Assembly: GCA_009923345.1 (NCBI GenBank) | Contig: RFTR01000016.1 | Coordinates: 1 to 19,379 of the forward strand | DNA from: Betaproteobacteria bacterium | GTDB taxonomy: Bacteria > Pseudomonadota > Gammaproteobacteria > Burkholderiales > Burkholderiaceae_C | Reading direction: 5' to 3' | Length of the DNA stretch: 19,379 nt | Shown: piece after piece, positions 1 to 7,448 of the stretch | Layout of the letters: every line of letters begins with the position of its first letter | Numbering within the stretch: the stretch's first letter is position 1 | Position numbers and translations under genes: made by a program | The notes under the pieces: generated by a model | Told to the model about the DNA's origin: nothing | What the model saw: the letters and a program-made list of their open reading frames with translations, nothing else | Database searches by the model: none

Positions 1-76
1 CAATCGATTGCCCTGGACGCAAATCTAAATCGAGTGGTTTTGGTGTGATTGCAACACCAGATTTATTTTTAGCCAT
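1..76 (-). CDS. N-terminal fragment of an unidentified protein (cut by window edge)
   Basis: An open minus-strand frame starts at ATG 76 and runs off the left edge, giving 25 residues that begin MAKNKSGVAITPKPLDLDLR and continue PGQSI. It lies 15 nt downstream of the DUF1415 stop codon on the same strand, so it is probably the next gene of the same transcript. The fragment has no signal peptide or membrane helix and carries a basic first few residues. I do not recognise the family from so short a piece. The only support is the position, the open frame and the spacing, so the start itself could be wrong. Confidence 0.45.
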   Translation of the reverse strand, partial: MAKNKSGVAITPKPLDLDLRPGQSI

Positions 77-91
77 GCTCAGATTGTGCAA

Positions 92-766
92 CTAAGCACA
101 ACCATTCAAACGCGCAACGACGCCCAGATCAGCCCACCCCTTAGCACCTAGTAATTCGAGCGATGCAATATTGCGCTCAAAAATCAAAGCCGCATCCGGA
201 TACAAGGCAACAGCCTCATCAATACTAGATTCGCGAAGTAAATGCAAAGTGGGATAAGGAGAACGATTCGTAAAGTGCCCCATCGCATGAGGTGGCTCAC
301 CCGCGAATTCGTAATCAGGATGAAAGTCCGCGACTTGCAATTCGCCCACCAAACCTAGCGACGCAAGCATCGCATCACATTCACTCAAAAATTGATTGAA
401 GTCTAAAAAGTCTGACAATGCAAAGGGGGCAATAAGCAAAGTCGTTTCAACCAAAGAAGCATCAGCAGACGCTAAAAACTGCAACTCTTCTGCCAACATC
501 TGCAAAACATCTTGCGGTGCTGACGACAAACACACGCGATAGCGAACCTTATCTTTCACTACCACTGCCTTGGCAAACGGGCACAGGTTCAAACCAATGA
601 CCGCCGCCATCAACCACCTTTGTGTATCTTCGATGGCGATCCTTTCAAGCTCCAAAGCAATGTTTGCTGTCTTAGAGGTCATTGGATCTATGTCTGATGC
701 AACAGGACCAGCATCAGATGCCTTCAAAGACACAGAATGAACCGCGCTCAAAGAACCGGCTTTCAT
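92..766 (-). CDS. DUF1415 family protein
   Basis: This 224-aa soluble protein matches the DUF1415 family as I know it. It has the family signature IGLNLCPFA at residues 57-65 after an ERIAIEDTQRWL stretch, then ADFHPDYEFAG at about 146-156 and NRSPYPTLHLLRE at about 167-179. The conserved Cys62, His149, Asp151 and His175 could form a metal or redox site, but no activity is known to me. The ATG overlaps the TGA of the upstream MFS gene as ATGA, which supports this start and suggests translational coupling. The first 28 residues lie outside the conserved region, and Met29 is an alternative start. The family assignment is firm; the function is unknown. Confidence 0.85.
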   Translation of the reverse strand: MKAGSLSAVHSVSLKASDAGPVASDIDPMTSKTANIALELERIAIEDTQRWLMAAVIGLNLCPFAKAVVVKDKVRYRVCLSSAPQDVLQMLAEELQFLASADASLVETTLLIAPFALSDFLDFNQFLSECDAMLASLGLVGELQVADFHPDYEFAGEPPHAMGHFTNRSPYPTLHLLRESSIDEAVALYPDAALIFERNIASLELLGAKGWADLGVVARLNGCA

Positions 767-1998
767 AAAGACACCTTAGCCACTATTCGAGGCGACTCTA
801 ATAAGCCCCCAATTTTGAAAGCCAACACGAACCCCAAGCCACACAAACCCATGGTGACGGCCCACGTCCACTGCCAGCCACCGACTAGCGTAGCGACCCA
901 CGCAACCAGTGGAGGGCCTGCAAACTGTCCAAATGCAGACCACTGTTGCATATACCCAACCACTGTAGACACAGTCGCCTCACTGGGCGCCACACGCACA
1001 GCCGTCGCAAACAATGTACCGGGGATGACGCCTCCAACCGCAGAAAAAAACATCGCACACATAAAACTAACGATGGGCGGCAAACTCCAACTCTCCGATT
1101 GTCCAAATACTCCGAATGCACCTAAGGCCATGCTTGAGAAGCCCAACAGTAGCACTGCACGCGCAGGCCAACCTCTTTGCAGCAAACGTCCTGAAAAAAT
1201 ATTACCCACCACGTTCACCAAAGCTACAAAAGCAGTCAACAGGCCTGTCGTGCTGACAGACAAACCCATCTCACCGTAGACAGTGGGCAAGAAACCGATC
1301 ACCGCCATCCATTGGGATGAATACACCGCAAAGGCCATTGCCACCCACCAAGCGCCTGGCGTTTTAAGTGTGAGCGCAAGCCGATTGGTCCATGCGTCGT
1401 CTAAGTGAGCCGAAGCACGCGGCACGATAGGCACACACCACCACACCGCTAGCCATGCGAAGACTGACACTATCGCTAACAACCACCACCACACTTGCCA
1501 ACCAACTTCCACAATCATCCAAGGACCACACAACAAAGCCAAGGCGCTTCCGGCAGGCATATAAGTGCCCCACCAACCCATGCGCGTGTTGAGTTGCTCT
1601 GAGGTGACTGTTAAACGAATAAGCGCAGGCGCTGGCATCACTACCAACAAAAATCCTACGCCTTCAAGCGTGCGTAACCACAACATGCTCGACACAGTCG
1701 ACACAAAACCACCACAGGCGCTGGCAAAGGCTAACAACGCCAAGCCCATCAATATGCTGCGACGCAAGCCCATGCCATCGGCTGCAAGTCCTACCGCCAA
1801 ACCTAAAGTCATGCCAGCAATTTGTAAGGCTGAGATCAAGAAGCTCGCTTGCACCAAACTGATATCCAAAGTGGCTTGTAAATCTGGCAGTGCTGGTGGC
1901 AACTTGCCAACATGTAATGCCGCACAGACACCCGCCAACACAATGACCCAAGATGGATGCAATGCAAAACCCACTGGTCTTGATGGAGCTTCCATCAC
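763..1998 (-). CDS. MFS transporter
   Basis: This 411-aa, strongly hydrophobic protein has the length and layout of a 12-helix major facilitator. A loop-2/3 motif-A-like segment (GLAADGMGLRR, residues 70-80) separates helices 2 and 3, and helix 1 is followed by GKLPPALPDLQATLDIS. This resembles the YnfM/CynX-like side of the superfamily, so it probably moves a small organic solute or drug by proton coupling. The substrate cannot be read from the sequence. The start is either GTG 1998, overlapping the dgt stop as GTGA, or ATG 1995, overlapping by one base (TGATG). The 3' end overlaps the DUF1415 start by 4 nt, so dgt, this gene and DUF1415 look co-translated. A transporter is not usual in this slot downstream of dgt. 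Confidence 0.85.
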   Translation of the reverse strand: MMEAPSRPVGFALHPSWVIVLAGVCAALHVGKLPPALPDLQATLDISLVQASFLISALQIAGMTLGLAVGLAADGMGLRRSILMGLALLAFASACGGFVSTVSSMLWLRTLEGVGFLLVVMPAPALIRLTVTSEQLNTRMGWWGTYMPAGSALALLCGPWMIVEVGWQVWWWLLAIVSVFAWLAVWWCVPIVPRASAHLDDAWTNRLALTLKTPGAWWVAMAFAVYSSQWMAVIGFLPTVYGEMGLSVSTTGLLTAFVALVNVVGNIFSGRLLQRGWPARAVLLLGFSSMALGAFGVFGQSESWSLPPIVSFMCAMFFSAVGGVIPGTLFATAVRVAPSEATVSTVVGYMQQWSAFGQFAGPPLVAWVATLVGGWQWTWAVTMGLCGLGFVLAFKIGGLLESPRIVAKVSL

Positions 1999-3146
1999 GC
2001 AACGACCAAGCGCGCATGCTCACGCGTGGCAAATCTGTCTGTCATACCGGACACGTAATCGGCCACAGCACGAGGCAAGTTATGGCGTTGCGCAAAGGCA
2101 CGTGGCATTTCTTGAGGGCGCATCACATAGGCTTCAAATAATTCGTGCACGACCTGACGCGCCCAGTCGGTGGTCTGCATCACTTGAGGGTGGCGATACA
2201 AGTTTCTCAGTAAAAAAGTTTTGAGTGTTTGTGATGCGCCCTCCATCTCAGCACTAAATTGCAACAAAGACGGACACATACGGGCTTCGTCTGCGTTTTG
2301 TGGCGCATGCTGCTGCAATGCAATTTGGGTCGCACGGATCACATCAAACACTTGCTCGCTCAACATGCGGCGAATGGTTTCATACAACAACCTTCGGCCA
2401 TGCACTACCTCATCCGCAGAAGCCAAATGCGGAAATGCCTCTAACGTTTGTTGCTGATGTCTTGCAAACAATGGTACGTCTTGCAATTGCTCCAAACTCA
2501 ACAAACCAGAACGCACACCGTCATCGATATCGTGTGCGTTGTAGGCGATGGAATCCGCCAAGTTGCATAACTGCGCTTCCAAGCTTGGTTGTGTTCCTTG
2601 CAAAAATCTGCTGGCAACTCCATTGGGTTCTGCTGCTTCAATCAACTCTGCATTACGCCGCGCGCAGTGTTTCAAAATGCCTTCGCGCGTCTCGAAACTC
2701 AAATTCAATCCATTGAAAGCGGGATAACGCTCTTCAAGCTCATCGACCACACGCAAGCTTTGTAGGTTGTGCTCAAAACCACCATACTCAGCCATGCATG
2801 CATTCAGCGCATCTTGCCCCGCGTGGCCAAAAGGTGTGTGCCCTACATCGTGGGCCAGTGCAATGGCTTCGACCAAGTCTTCGTTCAAACCCAAAGCGCG
2901 TGCAATCGACCGCCCCAGTTGCGCCACTTCTAATGAATGCGTCATACGTGTGCGAAACAAATCGCCTTCGTGGTTCAGGAAAACTTGCGTTTTATATACC
3001 AAGCGACGAAACGCAGTGGAATGCACGATACGGTCACGGTCCCGCTGGTGGGGGTTACGCAGCCCATGCGACAAAGGATTGGCGTCAGATTCCGCATGGA
3101 GTCTGCCACGTGTAGAGTCAGGATGGCAGGCGTAATTAGCCAGCAC
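1995..3146 (-). CDS. dgt: Deoxyguanosinetriphosphate triphosphohydrolase-like HD protein
   Basis: Members of this family hydrolyse dNTPs to deoxynucleoside and triphosphate and so adjust dNTP pools. From GTG 3146 the protein is 383 aa. The metal-binding HD residues are visible: His70 (TRMTHSLEVAQ), His99-Asp100 (ALAHDVGHTPFGHAG) and Asp198 (NLADSIAYNAHDIDD). The substrate-side signature RDRDRIVHSTAFRRL lies at 36-49. The frame is open further upstream to a TTG at 3218, but that would overlap aroB by 83 nt. Starting at GTG 3146 gives MLANYACHPDSTRGR, which fits the usual LAPYA...SRGR beginning of the family and overlaps aroB by only 11 nt. No convincing ribosome-binding site precedes it, so coupling to aroB translation is likely. 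Confidence 0.92.
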   Translation of the reverse strand: MLANYACHPDSTRGRLHAESDANPLSHGLRNPHQRDRDRIVHSTAFRRLVYKTQVFLNHEGDLFRTRMTHSLEVAQLGRSIARALGLNEDLVEAIALAHDVGHTPFGHAGQDALNACMAEYGGFEHNLQSLRVVDELEERYPAFNGLNLSFETREGILKHCARRNAELIEAAEPNGVASRFLQGTQPSLEAQLCNLADSIAYNAHDIDDGVRSGLLSLEQLQDVPLFARHQQQTLEAFPHLASADEVVHGRRLLYETIRRMLSEQVFDVIRATQIALQQHAPQNADEARMCPSLLQFSAEMEGASQTLKTFLLRNLYRHPQVMQTTDWARQVVHELFEAYVMRPQEMPRAFAQRHNLPRAVADYVSGMTDRFATREHARLVVA

Positions 3147-4236
3147 AGCAATGGTTGATGACGTCTGCCACCAAAGTATCGGGGGCGCCACGCACCACGG
3201 CGCGGCCAGGCGGGTCAATCAAGACGAAACGGATTTCACCGGCTTGGGCTTTTTTGTCCACACGCATATGGTGTAAATAATTGTCAGTACCTAATTGCGG
3301 ACCCACGACAGGCAAACCCGCGCGGTCTAGCAAATGGGTAAGTCGCTTAACAAAATCCATATCCACCAGGCCCAAACGCTGCGACAAATGGGCTGCCATC
3401 ACCATGCCACATCCAACGGCCTCACCGTGCAGCCACTCACCAAAACCTAAGCCCGCTTCAATCGCATGTCCAAATGTGTGGCCAAAATTCAAAGCGGCGC
3501 GCATGCCCACGTCACGCTCATCCTGCGACACGACATACGCTTTGATTTCACAACTGCGTTGCACTGCAAAGCCCAAGGCCTTTGGATCGCGCGCCATTAA
3601 CGCATCTAGATTGTTTTCCAGCCACTCTAAAAACTGCATATCCGCAATGGGCCCATATTTGATGACCTCCGCCAAACCCGCACTCAACTCACGCGCAGGC
3701 AGTGTTTGCAAAGTATCTAAGTCACACACGACGCGTTTCGGTTGGTAAAACGCGCCGATCATGTTTTTACCCAATGGGTGGTTGATGGCGGTCTTGCCAC
3801 CGACGGAAGAATCTACTTGCGACAACAAGGTGGTGGGCACTTGCACAAAAGGCACACCGCGCATATAGCAAGCCGCAGCAAAACCAGTCATGTCACCCAC
3901 TACGCCACCGCCCAGTGCAAATAAAACAGTTTGTCTGTCGGCGCCCTTTTCAAGCAGTTGGTCAAAAATCAAATTTAAGGTTTGCCAGTTTTTATAGCTC
4001 TCGCCATCAGGCAACAACAAGGTGATGGTTTGCCCATAGTGGGCTTGCAATGCAGCGCAGAGACGTTTTGCATAGAGTGGGCCCACTGTCTCGTTGGTCA
4101 CCACCAACGCCATCGCTGCCTTGGGCAAGTTGGCCCAAGTGTCTGGGCTGTCTATTAGTTGTGTCCCAATGTGGATGGGGTAACTACGTTCGCCAAGATC
4201 TATCTGTATGTGAATAGGTGAAATAGAAGTGCTCAC
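3136..4236 (-). CDS. aroB: 3-dehydroquinate synthase
   Basis: This is the second enzyme of the shikimate pathway; it converts DAHP to 3-dehydroquinate in the cytoplasm using NAD and a divalent metal. The 366-aa length is normal. The NAD-binding GGGVVGD lies at 109-115, DSSVGGKTAINHP at 142-154, and the metal ligands are Glu190 (GLAEVIKYG), His253 (NFGHTFGHAIE) and His270 (LHGEAVG). The start codon is GTG at 4236, with an AGAAAG-type sequence just upstream. It lies 28 nt after aroK and overlaps dgt by 11 nt. The aroK-aroB pairing is classical, and both genes are carried along with the pilQ transcript. Confidence 0.97.
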   Translation of the reverse strand: MSTSISPIHIQIDLGERSYPIHIGTQLIDSPDTWANLPKAAMALVVTNETVGPLYAKRLCAALQAHYGQTITLLLPDGESYKNWQTLNLIFDQLLEKGADRQTVLFALGGGVVGDMTGFAAACYMRGVPFVQVPTTLLSQVDSSVGGKTAINHPLGKNMIGAFYQPKRVVCDLDTLQTLPARELSAGLAEVIKYGPIADMQFLEWLENNLDALMARDPKALGFAVQRSCEIKAYVVSQDERDVGMRAALNFGHTFGHAIEAGLGFGEWLHGEAVGCGMVMAAHLSQRLGLVDMDFVKRLTHLLDRAGLPVVGPQLGTDNYLHHMRVDKKAQAGEIRFVLIDPPGRAVVRGAPDTLVADVINHCCAG

Positions 4237-4264
4237 AAAAATTCTTTCTCTGAGAGGGATGTGT

Positions 4265-4834
4265 CTATGAGCGCGCGTTAGCGTTCATAGACTGAGAAGC
4301 AGTTCCGGTTTTTTGGTTAGTTGGCAATTCACCAATGTGTTCCAACTGCCGGATGATCATATTGACCAATGTAGACACCGAGGGGCGATTGGTTTCAATC
4401 ACATAATGCGCGGCTTCTTTGTAAACGGGGTCTCGCGCATCAAACAATTCCCGTAGTCTGGCCATAGGGTCAGAAACTTGTAGCAAGGGACGGTTTTGGT
4501 CATAGCGCAAACGGCGAAAGACTTCTTCGGGCGATGAACGCAGATAAAAAACACGGCCACGTTCACGCAAACATTGGCGATTCTCTGGTCGCAAAACAGC
4601 CCCGCCACCTGTGGAGAGAACGCCAGTGTGGGTCTGACTTAAATCATTCAACACTTCAGACTCGATATCGCGAAAGCGGGCCTCCCCTTCACGCTCGAAA
4701 TATTCGCGCACCGAACACCCTAAACGGTTTTCGATGGCGTGATCCGAATCAACAAAGGGGATGGCGAGCCGTCTTGCCAACTGTCGGCCGACGGTAGTTT
4801 TGCCAGAGCCTGGCAGACCAACCAAAACTAACAC
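4265..4834 (-). CDS. aroK: Shikimate kinase
   Basis: The enzyme phosphorylates shikimate at the 3-position with ATP. The 189-aa protein has the P-loop GLPGSGKTT at residues 6-14, substrate-binding Asp29 and Asp31 (VDSDHAIE), Arg55 (ARFRDIE), the GGGAV loop at 76-80 and the lid arginine Arg115 (NRPLL). The start is GTG 4834, which puts the P-loop unusually close to the N-terminus but matches family members beginning with a short beta strand. An AAGAAAG stretch lies upstream. The gap to pilQ is 11 nt. The last ~20 residues are polar, low-complexity and not conserved in the family. Confidence 0.95.
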   Translation of the reverse strand: MLVLVGLPGSGKTTVGRQLARRLAIPFVDSDHAIENRLGCSVREYFEREGEARFRDIESEVLNDLSQTHTGVLSTGGGAVLRPENRQCLRERGRVFYLRSSPEEVFRRLRYDQNRPLLQVSDPMARLRELFDARDPVYKEAAHYVIETNRPSVSTLVNMIIRQLEHIGELPTNQKTGTASQSMNANARS

Positions 4835-4845
4835 CTTGCACTTTC

Positions 4846-6381
4846 TTACTGTGCTGAAGCACTTTGACTGACCATTTTAGGCGTTATGAAGACCAAGAGC
4901 TCTTGCTTGGATTGGTTGCTACGTCGGCTCTTAAATAAGTAGCCCAGCAACGGAATATCGGCTAATACAGGAACTTTTTGATGCTCATCTAGCTCAATAG
5001 ATTCATAAATGCCACCGATCATGACTGTCCCGCCGTTGTCCACCAGCACCTGTGTGTTGACATGCTTGGTATCTATCGCAAAGCCTGCCGTGGTGTTTTG
5101 ACCCACACTGTCTTTATGGATATCTAACTCGAGAACGATATTGCCCTCAGGGGTGATCTGCGGCGTGACTTCGAGTTTTAAATTGGCTTTGCGAAATGCA
5201 ATGGCTGTGGCACCACTGGCAGCGGCTATTTGGTAGGGCAACTCTGTACCTTGTTCGATGATGGCTTTGGCTTGATCAGCAGTCACTACACGCGGACTCG
5301 ACACGACTTTGCCTTTGCCATCTGCCTCTAAGGCAGATAACTCCAAGTTCAACATCTTGTTTTTCTCGGCATTGAACAAAGAAACTGCAAAACTTGCGGG
5401 TTCAAAACCACTGATATTGCCTGCAGGCAAATTCACAAACTGCCCTGTGGGATTCAGGGTTTTGTCCGTGAGTTTGTTATGCGCGCTACTGCTTACGCCT
5501 CCTAAACGCACCCCCAAGGTTTGACCAAAAGTGTCGCTGGCTTGCACGATACGGGCCTCAATCATCACTTGACGCAGGGGGATATCTATTTTGGCAATGA
5601 TGTGTTGCACCTGTTCAATACGCGATGCAATGTCTGTCACAAACAACTGGTTGGTGCGAGGCTCAGCCATCACACTGCCGCGTGTGCTCAGCAATCGGCC
5701 TTGTGACCCACGCACATTAGCATGGCCAACGCCTAAATTTTGCGGTGGATGGGTGGATTGGGCATGAGGCGCCACCACCGATGGCACGTCGAAAGGACGT
5801 GAAGACGAACGGTATTGACCGAAAGGGTGTTTATTGGAGAGGTAGAGCATGGCATTGTTGTCCATCTCCGTTTGCATTCCACTTAATACATAGGGTGCAA
5901 GTGAATTACCGGGCAAACCTCCCAAGCCTTGTATGTGCTGGGCAACATCTACCGCCTTGGCATAGTTCAAGACAAAGTTATGCGTGATCAAAGGCTCTAA
6001 ATTTTGTAGGGCCTGTCGCATTTCAAATTCCTGTTTATCACGCGCTGCTATTTCATTGCGCGTAGCCATCCAAATGACATTGCCTTGTCGCCTTTGGCTG
6101 AGGCCTTTAGTTTGGGCGATGATGTCGAGCACTTGGTCCCATGGCACTTGGTGCAATCGCAAGGACAAGCTTCCCGACACACTGTCAGAGGCGACCACAT
6201 TCAATCCTGTGAAATCCGCAATGATTTGCAAAGCTGCGCGCACATCAATCGATTGGAAATTGAGGGTCAATGGCTTACCTGTGTAGGCAGGCGCGCTATC
6301 TTGCGCAACGGCTTGATTACCCAATAGCAGCAACCACCCGCAAATAGCAAAGTACATACAACCCATGAAGAATTGCTTCAT
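4846..6381 (-). CDS. pilQ: Short type IV pilus / competence secretin PilQ lacking AMIN domains
   Basis: PilQ forms the outer-membrane channel for type IV pili or for DNA uptake. From ATG 6381 the protein is 511 aa with a Sec signal peptide ending near AVA-Q (residue 26). It then goes directly to a secretin/TonB short N-terminal domain (LTLNFQSIDVRAALQIIADF), an N1-type domain, a variable Gly/Ser/Pro-rich linker, and a complete secretin domain. That domain contains VMIEARIVQASDTFGQTLGV, VVSSPRVVTADQAKAII and the C-terminal NGGTVMIGGIYES ... PLLGYLFKSR ... ELLVFITPKMV. Canonical PilQ is about 700 aa and carries one or two AMIN domains before the STN domain; they are absent here. A TTG 27 nt upstream (6408) is in frame, but ATG 6381 gives the better signal peptide. 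No strong ribosome-binding site is visible. Confidence 0.9.
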   Translation of the reverse strand: MKQFFMGCMYFAICGWLLLLGNQAVAQDSAPAYTGKPLTLNFQSIDVRAALQIIADFTGLNVVASDSVSGSLSLRLHQVPWDQVLDIIAQTKGLSQRRQGNVIWMATRNEIAARDKQEFEMRQALQNLEPLITHNFVLNYAKAVDVAQHIQGLGGLPGNSLAPYVLSGMQTEMDNNAMLYLSNKHPFGQYRSSSRPFDVPSVVAPHAQSTHPPQNLGVGHANVRGSQGRLLSTRGSVMAEPRTNQLFVTDIASRIEQVQHIIAKIDIPLRQVMIEARIVQASDTFGQTLGVRLGGVSSSAHNKLTDKTLNPTGQFVNLPAGNISGFEPASFAVSLFNAEKNKMLNLELSALEADGKGKVVSSPRVVTADQAKAIIEQGTELPYQIAAASGATAIAFRKANLKLEVTPQITPEGNIVLELDIHKDSVGQNTTAGFAIDTKHVNTQVLVDNGGTVMIGGIYESIELDEHQKVPVLADIPLLGYLFKSRRSNQSKQELLVFITPKMVSQSASAQ

Positions 6382-6424
6382 ACATTTTTTAATAGTTCTG
6401 GTTGACAAAAAGCATTACGCGCAC

Positions 6425-7336
6425 TTATGAATCTTGGGTGGCCATTTGCAAGCTGGTTTCTTGCTCTATCCAAACCCCTGAACTGTCTTGGTGCAGTTCA
6501 AGAAGCAGCACTGCGTCCTGTGTGATCTGCGACACGCGCCCATAGTTTTTGCCGAGGTACGCACCCAAACGCACACTATGGATACCAAGTTGCGGTTGCC
6601 CATTCACATGGATTAAAGCGCTGGTGCTTCTGCCTTGTTGGATAAACCCAACCAACCTTAAATCTTGTAAGTTGTAAAACTCTAAAGGTTCTTTGGTCCG
6701 CTCAAATTCTTGCAGCATCCAAAGCGCGGGACTAGGGTGGTTTTCTTCTGCGGACAGTGCTTCTGCAATATCTTCTTTTGTCTGCTGATGGGAGTCAGCC
6801 CAATAAGCACTCGCTAACGAATAGCCCGAACCCATACCCAAAAACAAAATTAAACCTGCACAGAACCCTAAGCCACCCTTGATACAACGTTTACGCCACA
6901 GCAGGCTTTGTCGATGCTGACGCGTTGGATAAAAACATGCACCCACTCCAAGTTGCGCCTGCGCAAGCGTTGCGTGAGGCGCGACACAAACCAAACGCCA
7001 TTGTTTCTCGCTACACAACTTGCGAATTGCAACCATGTGTTTGCTTGCTAAGGCAAACAATTCCCAAGCTTGTAATCCATCTAGAGGTGGTGCTCCGTTC
7101 AAAGGAACATAGTCAAATATCCAATCCACGCCCTGGGTTGGAAACTGCATGTGTAATTCTTCGCAGATCTGTTCATTGAGTTCGCGGCCTGACAAATCCA
7201 CAGGTAATGACACTATGCTTCGCACATACCAAGATTCCTCCAACCCAATAGACACCGATTGACTAGTTGTATCTGTCCATATGGTCAGTCCTAACTCTTC
7301 ATCTCGATCGACTTGCATGTTTGATACCACTGCCAT
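6425..7336 (-). CDS. Fused PilM-like / transmembrane / PilP-like pilus assembly protein
   Basis: This 303-aa protein occupies the position of pilM-pilN-pilO-pilP, between mrcA and pilQ. Residues ~25-128 are cytoplasmic and resemble part of PilM: SLPVDLSGRELNEQICEELH, then FP...VDWIFDYVPLN, then LFALASKHMVAIRKLC. The N- and C-terminal parts of the PilM ATPase-like fold are missing. A single membrane helix follows at ~154-178 (GLGFCAGLILFLGMGSGYSL), then a short linker. Residues ~217-297 read as a PilP homology region: LQDLRLVGFIQQG, VRLGAYLGKNYGRVSQI, LLLELHQDSSGVWIEQ. PilP is normally a separate lipoprotein that contacts PilQ; here it would be anchored by the helix. ATG 7336 is preceded by AAGGAAAAAGGGCAG. 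The PilP part is clear, the PilM part moderate, and the overall role inferred. Confidence 0.75.
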   Translation of the reverse strand: MAVVSNMQVDRDEELGLTIWTDTTSQSVSIGLEESWYVRSIVSLPVDLSGRELNEQICEELHMQFPTQGVDWIFDYVPLNGAPPLDGLQAWELFALASKHMVAIRKLCSEKQWRLVCVAPHATLAQAQLGVGACFYPTRQHRQSLLWRKRCIKGGLGFCAGLILFLGMGSGYSLASAYWADSHQQTKEDIAEALSAEENHPSPALWMLQEFERTKEPLEFYNLQDLRLVGFIQQGRSTSALIHVNGQPQLGIHSVRLGAYLGKNYGRVSQITQDAVLLLELHQDSSGVWIEQETSLQMATQDS

Positions 7337-7416
7337 CTTCTGCCCTTTTTCCTTAGTCGCAAGAGCAGATTTTTAAAGAGGTAAGTTGTCACATGGGCAT
7401 GCTCTACTAGCAGAGT

Positions 7417-7443
7417 TTGCGACTTTTACGCAGTTTTTATAAT
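7417..7443 (+). promoter_or_regulatory. Probable sigma-70 promoter of mrcA, placed for a leaderless transcript
   Basis: A perfect -10 box TATAAT lies at 7438-7443. A possible -35 box TTGCGA lies at 7417-7422, with a 15-bp spacer. Only 5 nt separate the -10 box from the ATG at 7449, so transcription would begin at or next to the start codon. The minus strand of the same AT-rich patch reads TATAAA (7441-7436), a possible -10 for the pilus operon with a leader of about 95 nt. Confidence 0.55.
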
Positions 7444-7448
7444 GGTCT

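Noticed and set aside
737..1279. Plus-strand open frame opposite the MFS gene
   Set aside because: Its Pro/Thr/Lys-rich composition is the shadow of a hydrophobic coding strand; the minus-strand MFS gene explains the sequence.
1565..2224. Plus-strand 219-aa open frame opposite the MFS and dgt genes
   Set aside because: It spans the junction of two clear minus-strand genes and resembles no family.
3147..3218. N-terminal extension of dgt to TTG 3218
   Set aside because: It would overlap aroB by 83 nt, and the extra residues do not resemble the family, which begins at the LANYA segment.
4846..6381. Frameshift or truncation explaining the short PilQ
   Set aside because: The signal peptide, STN domain and secretin core are continuous in one frame, and the upstream gene ends normally before it, so the short form looks genuine.
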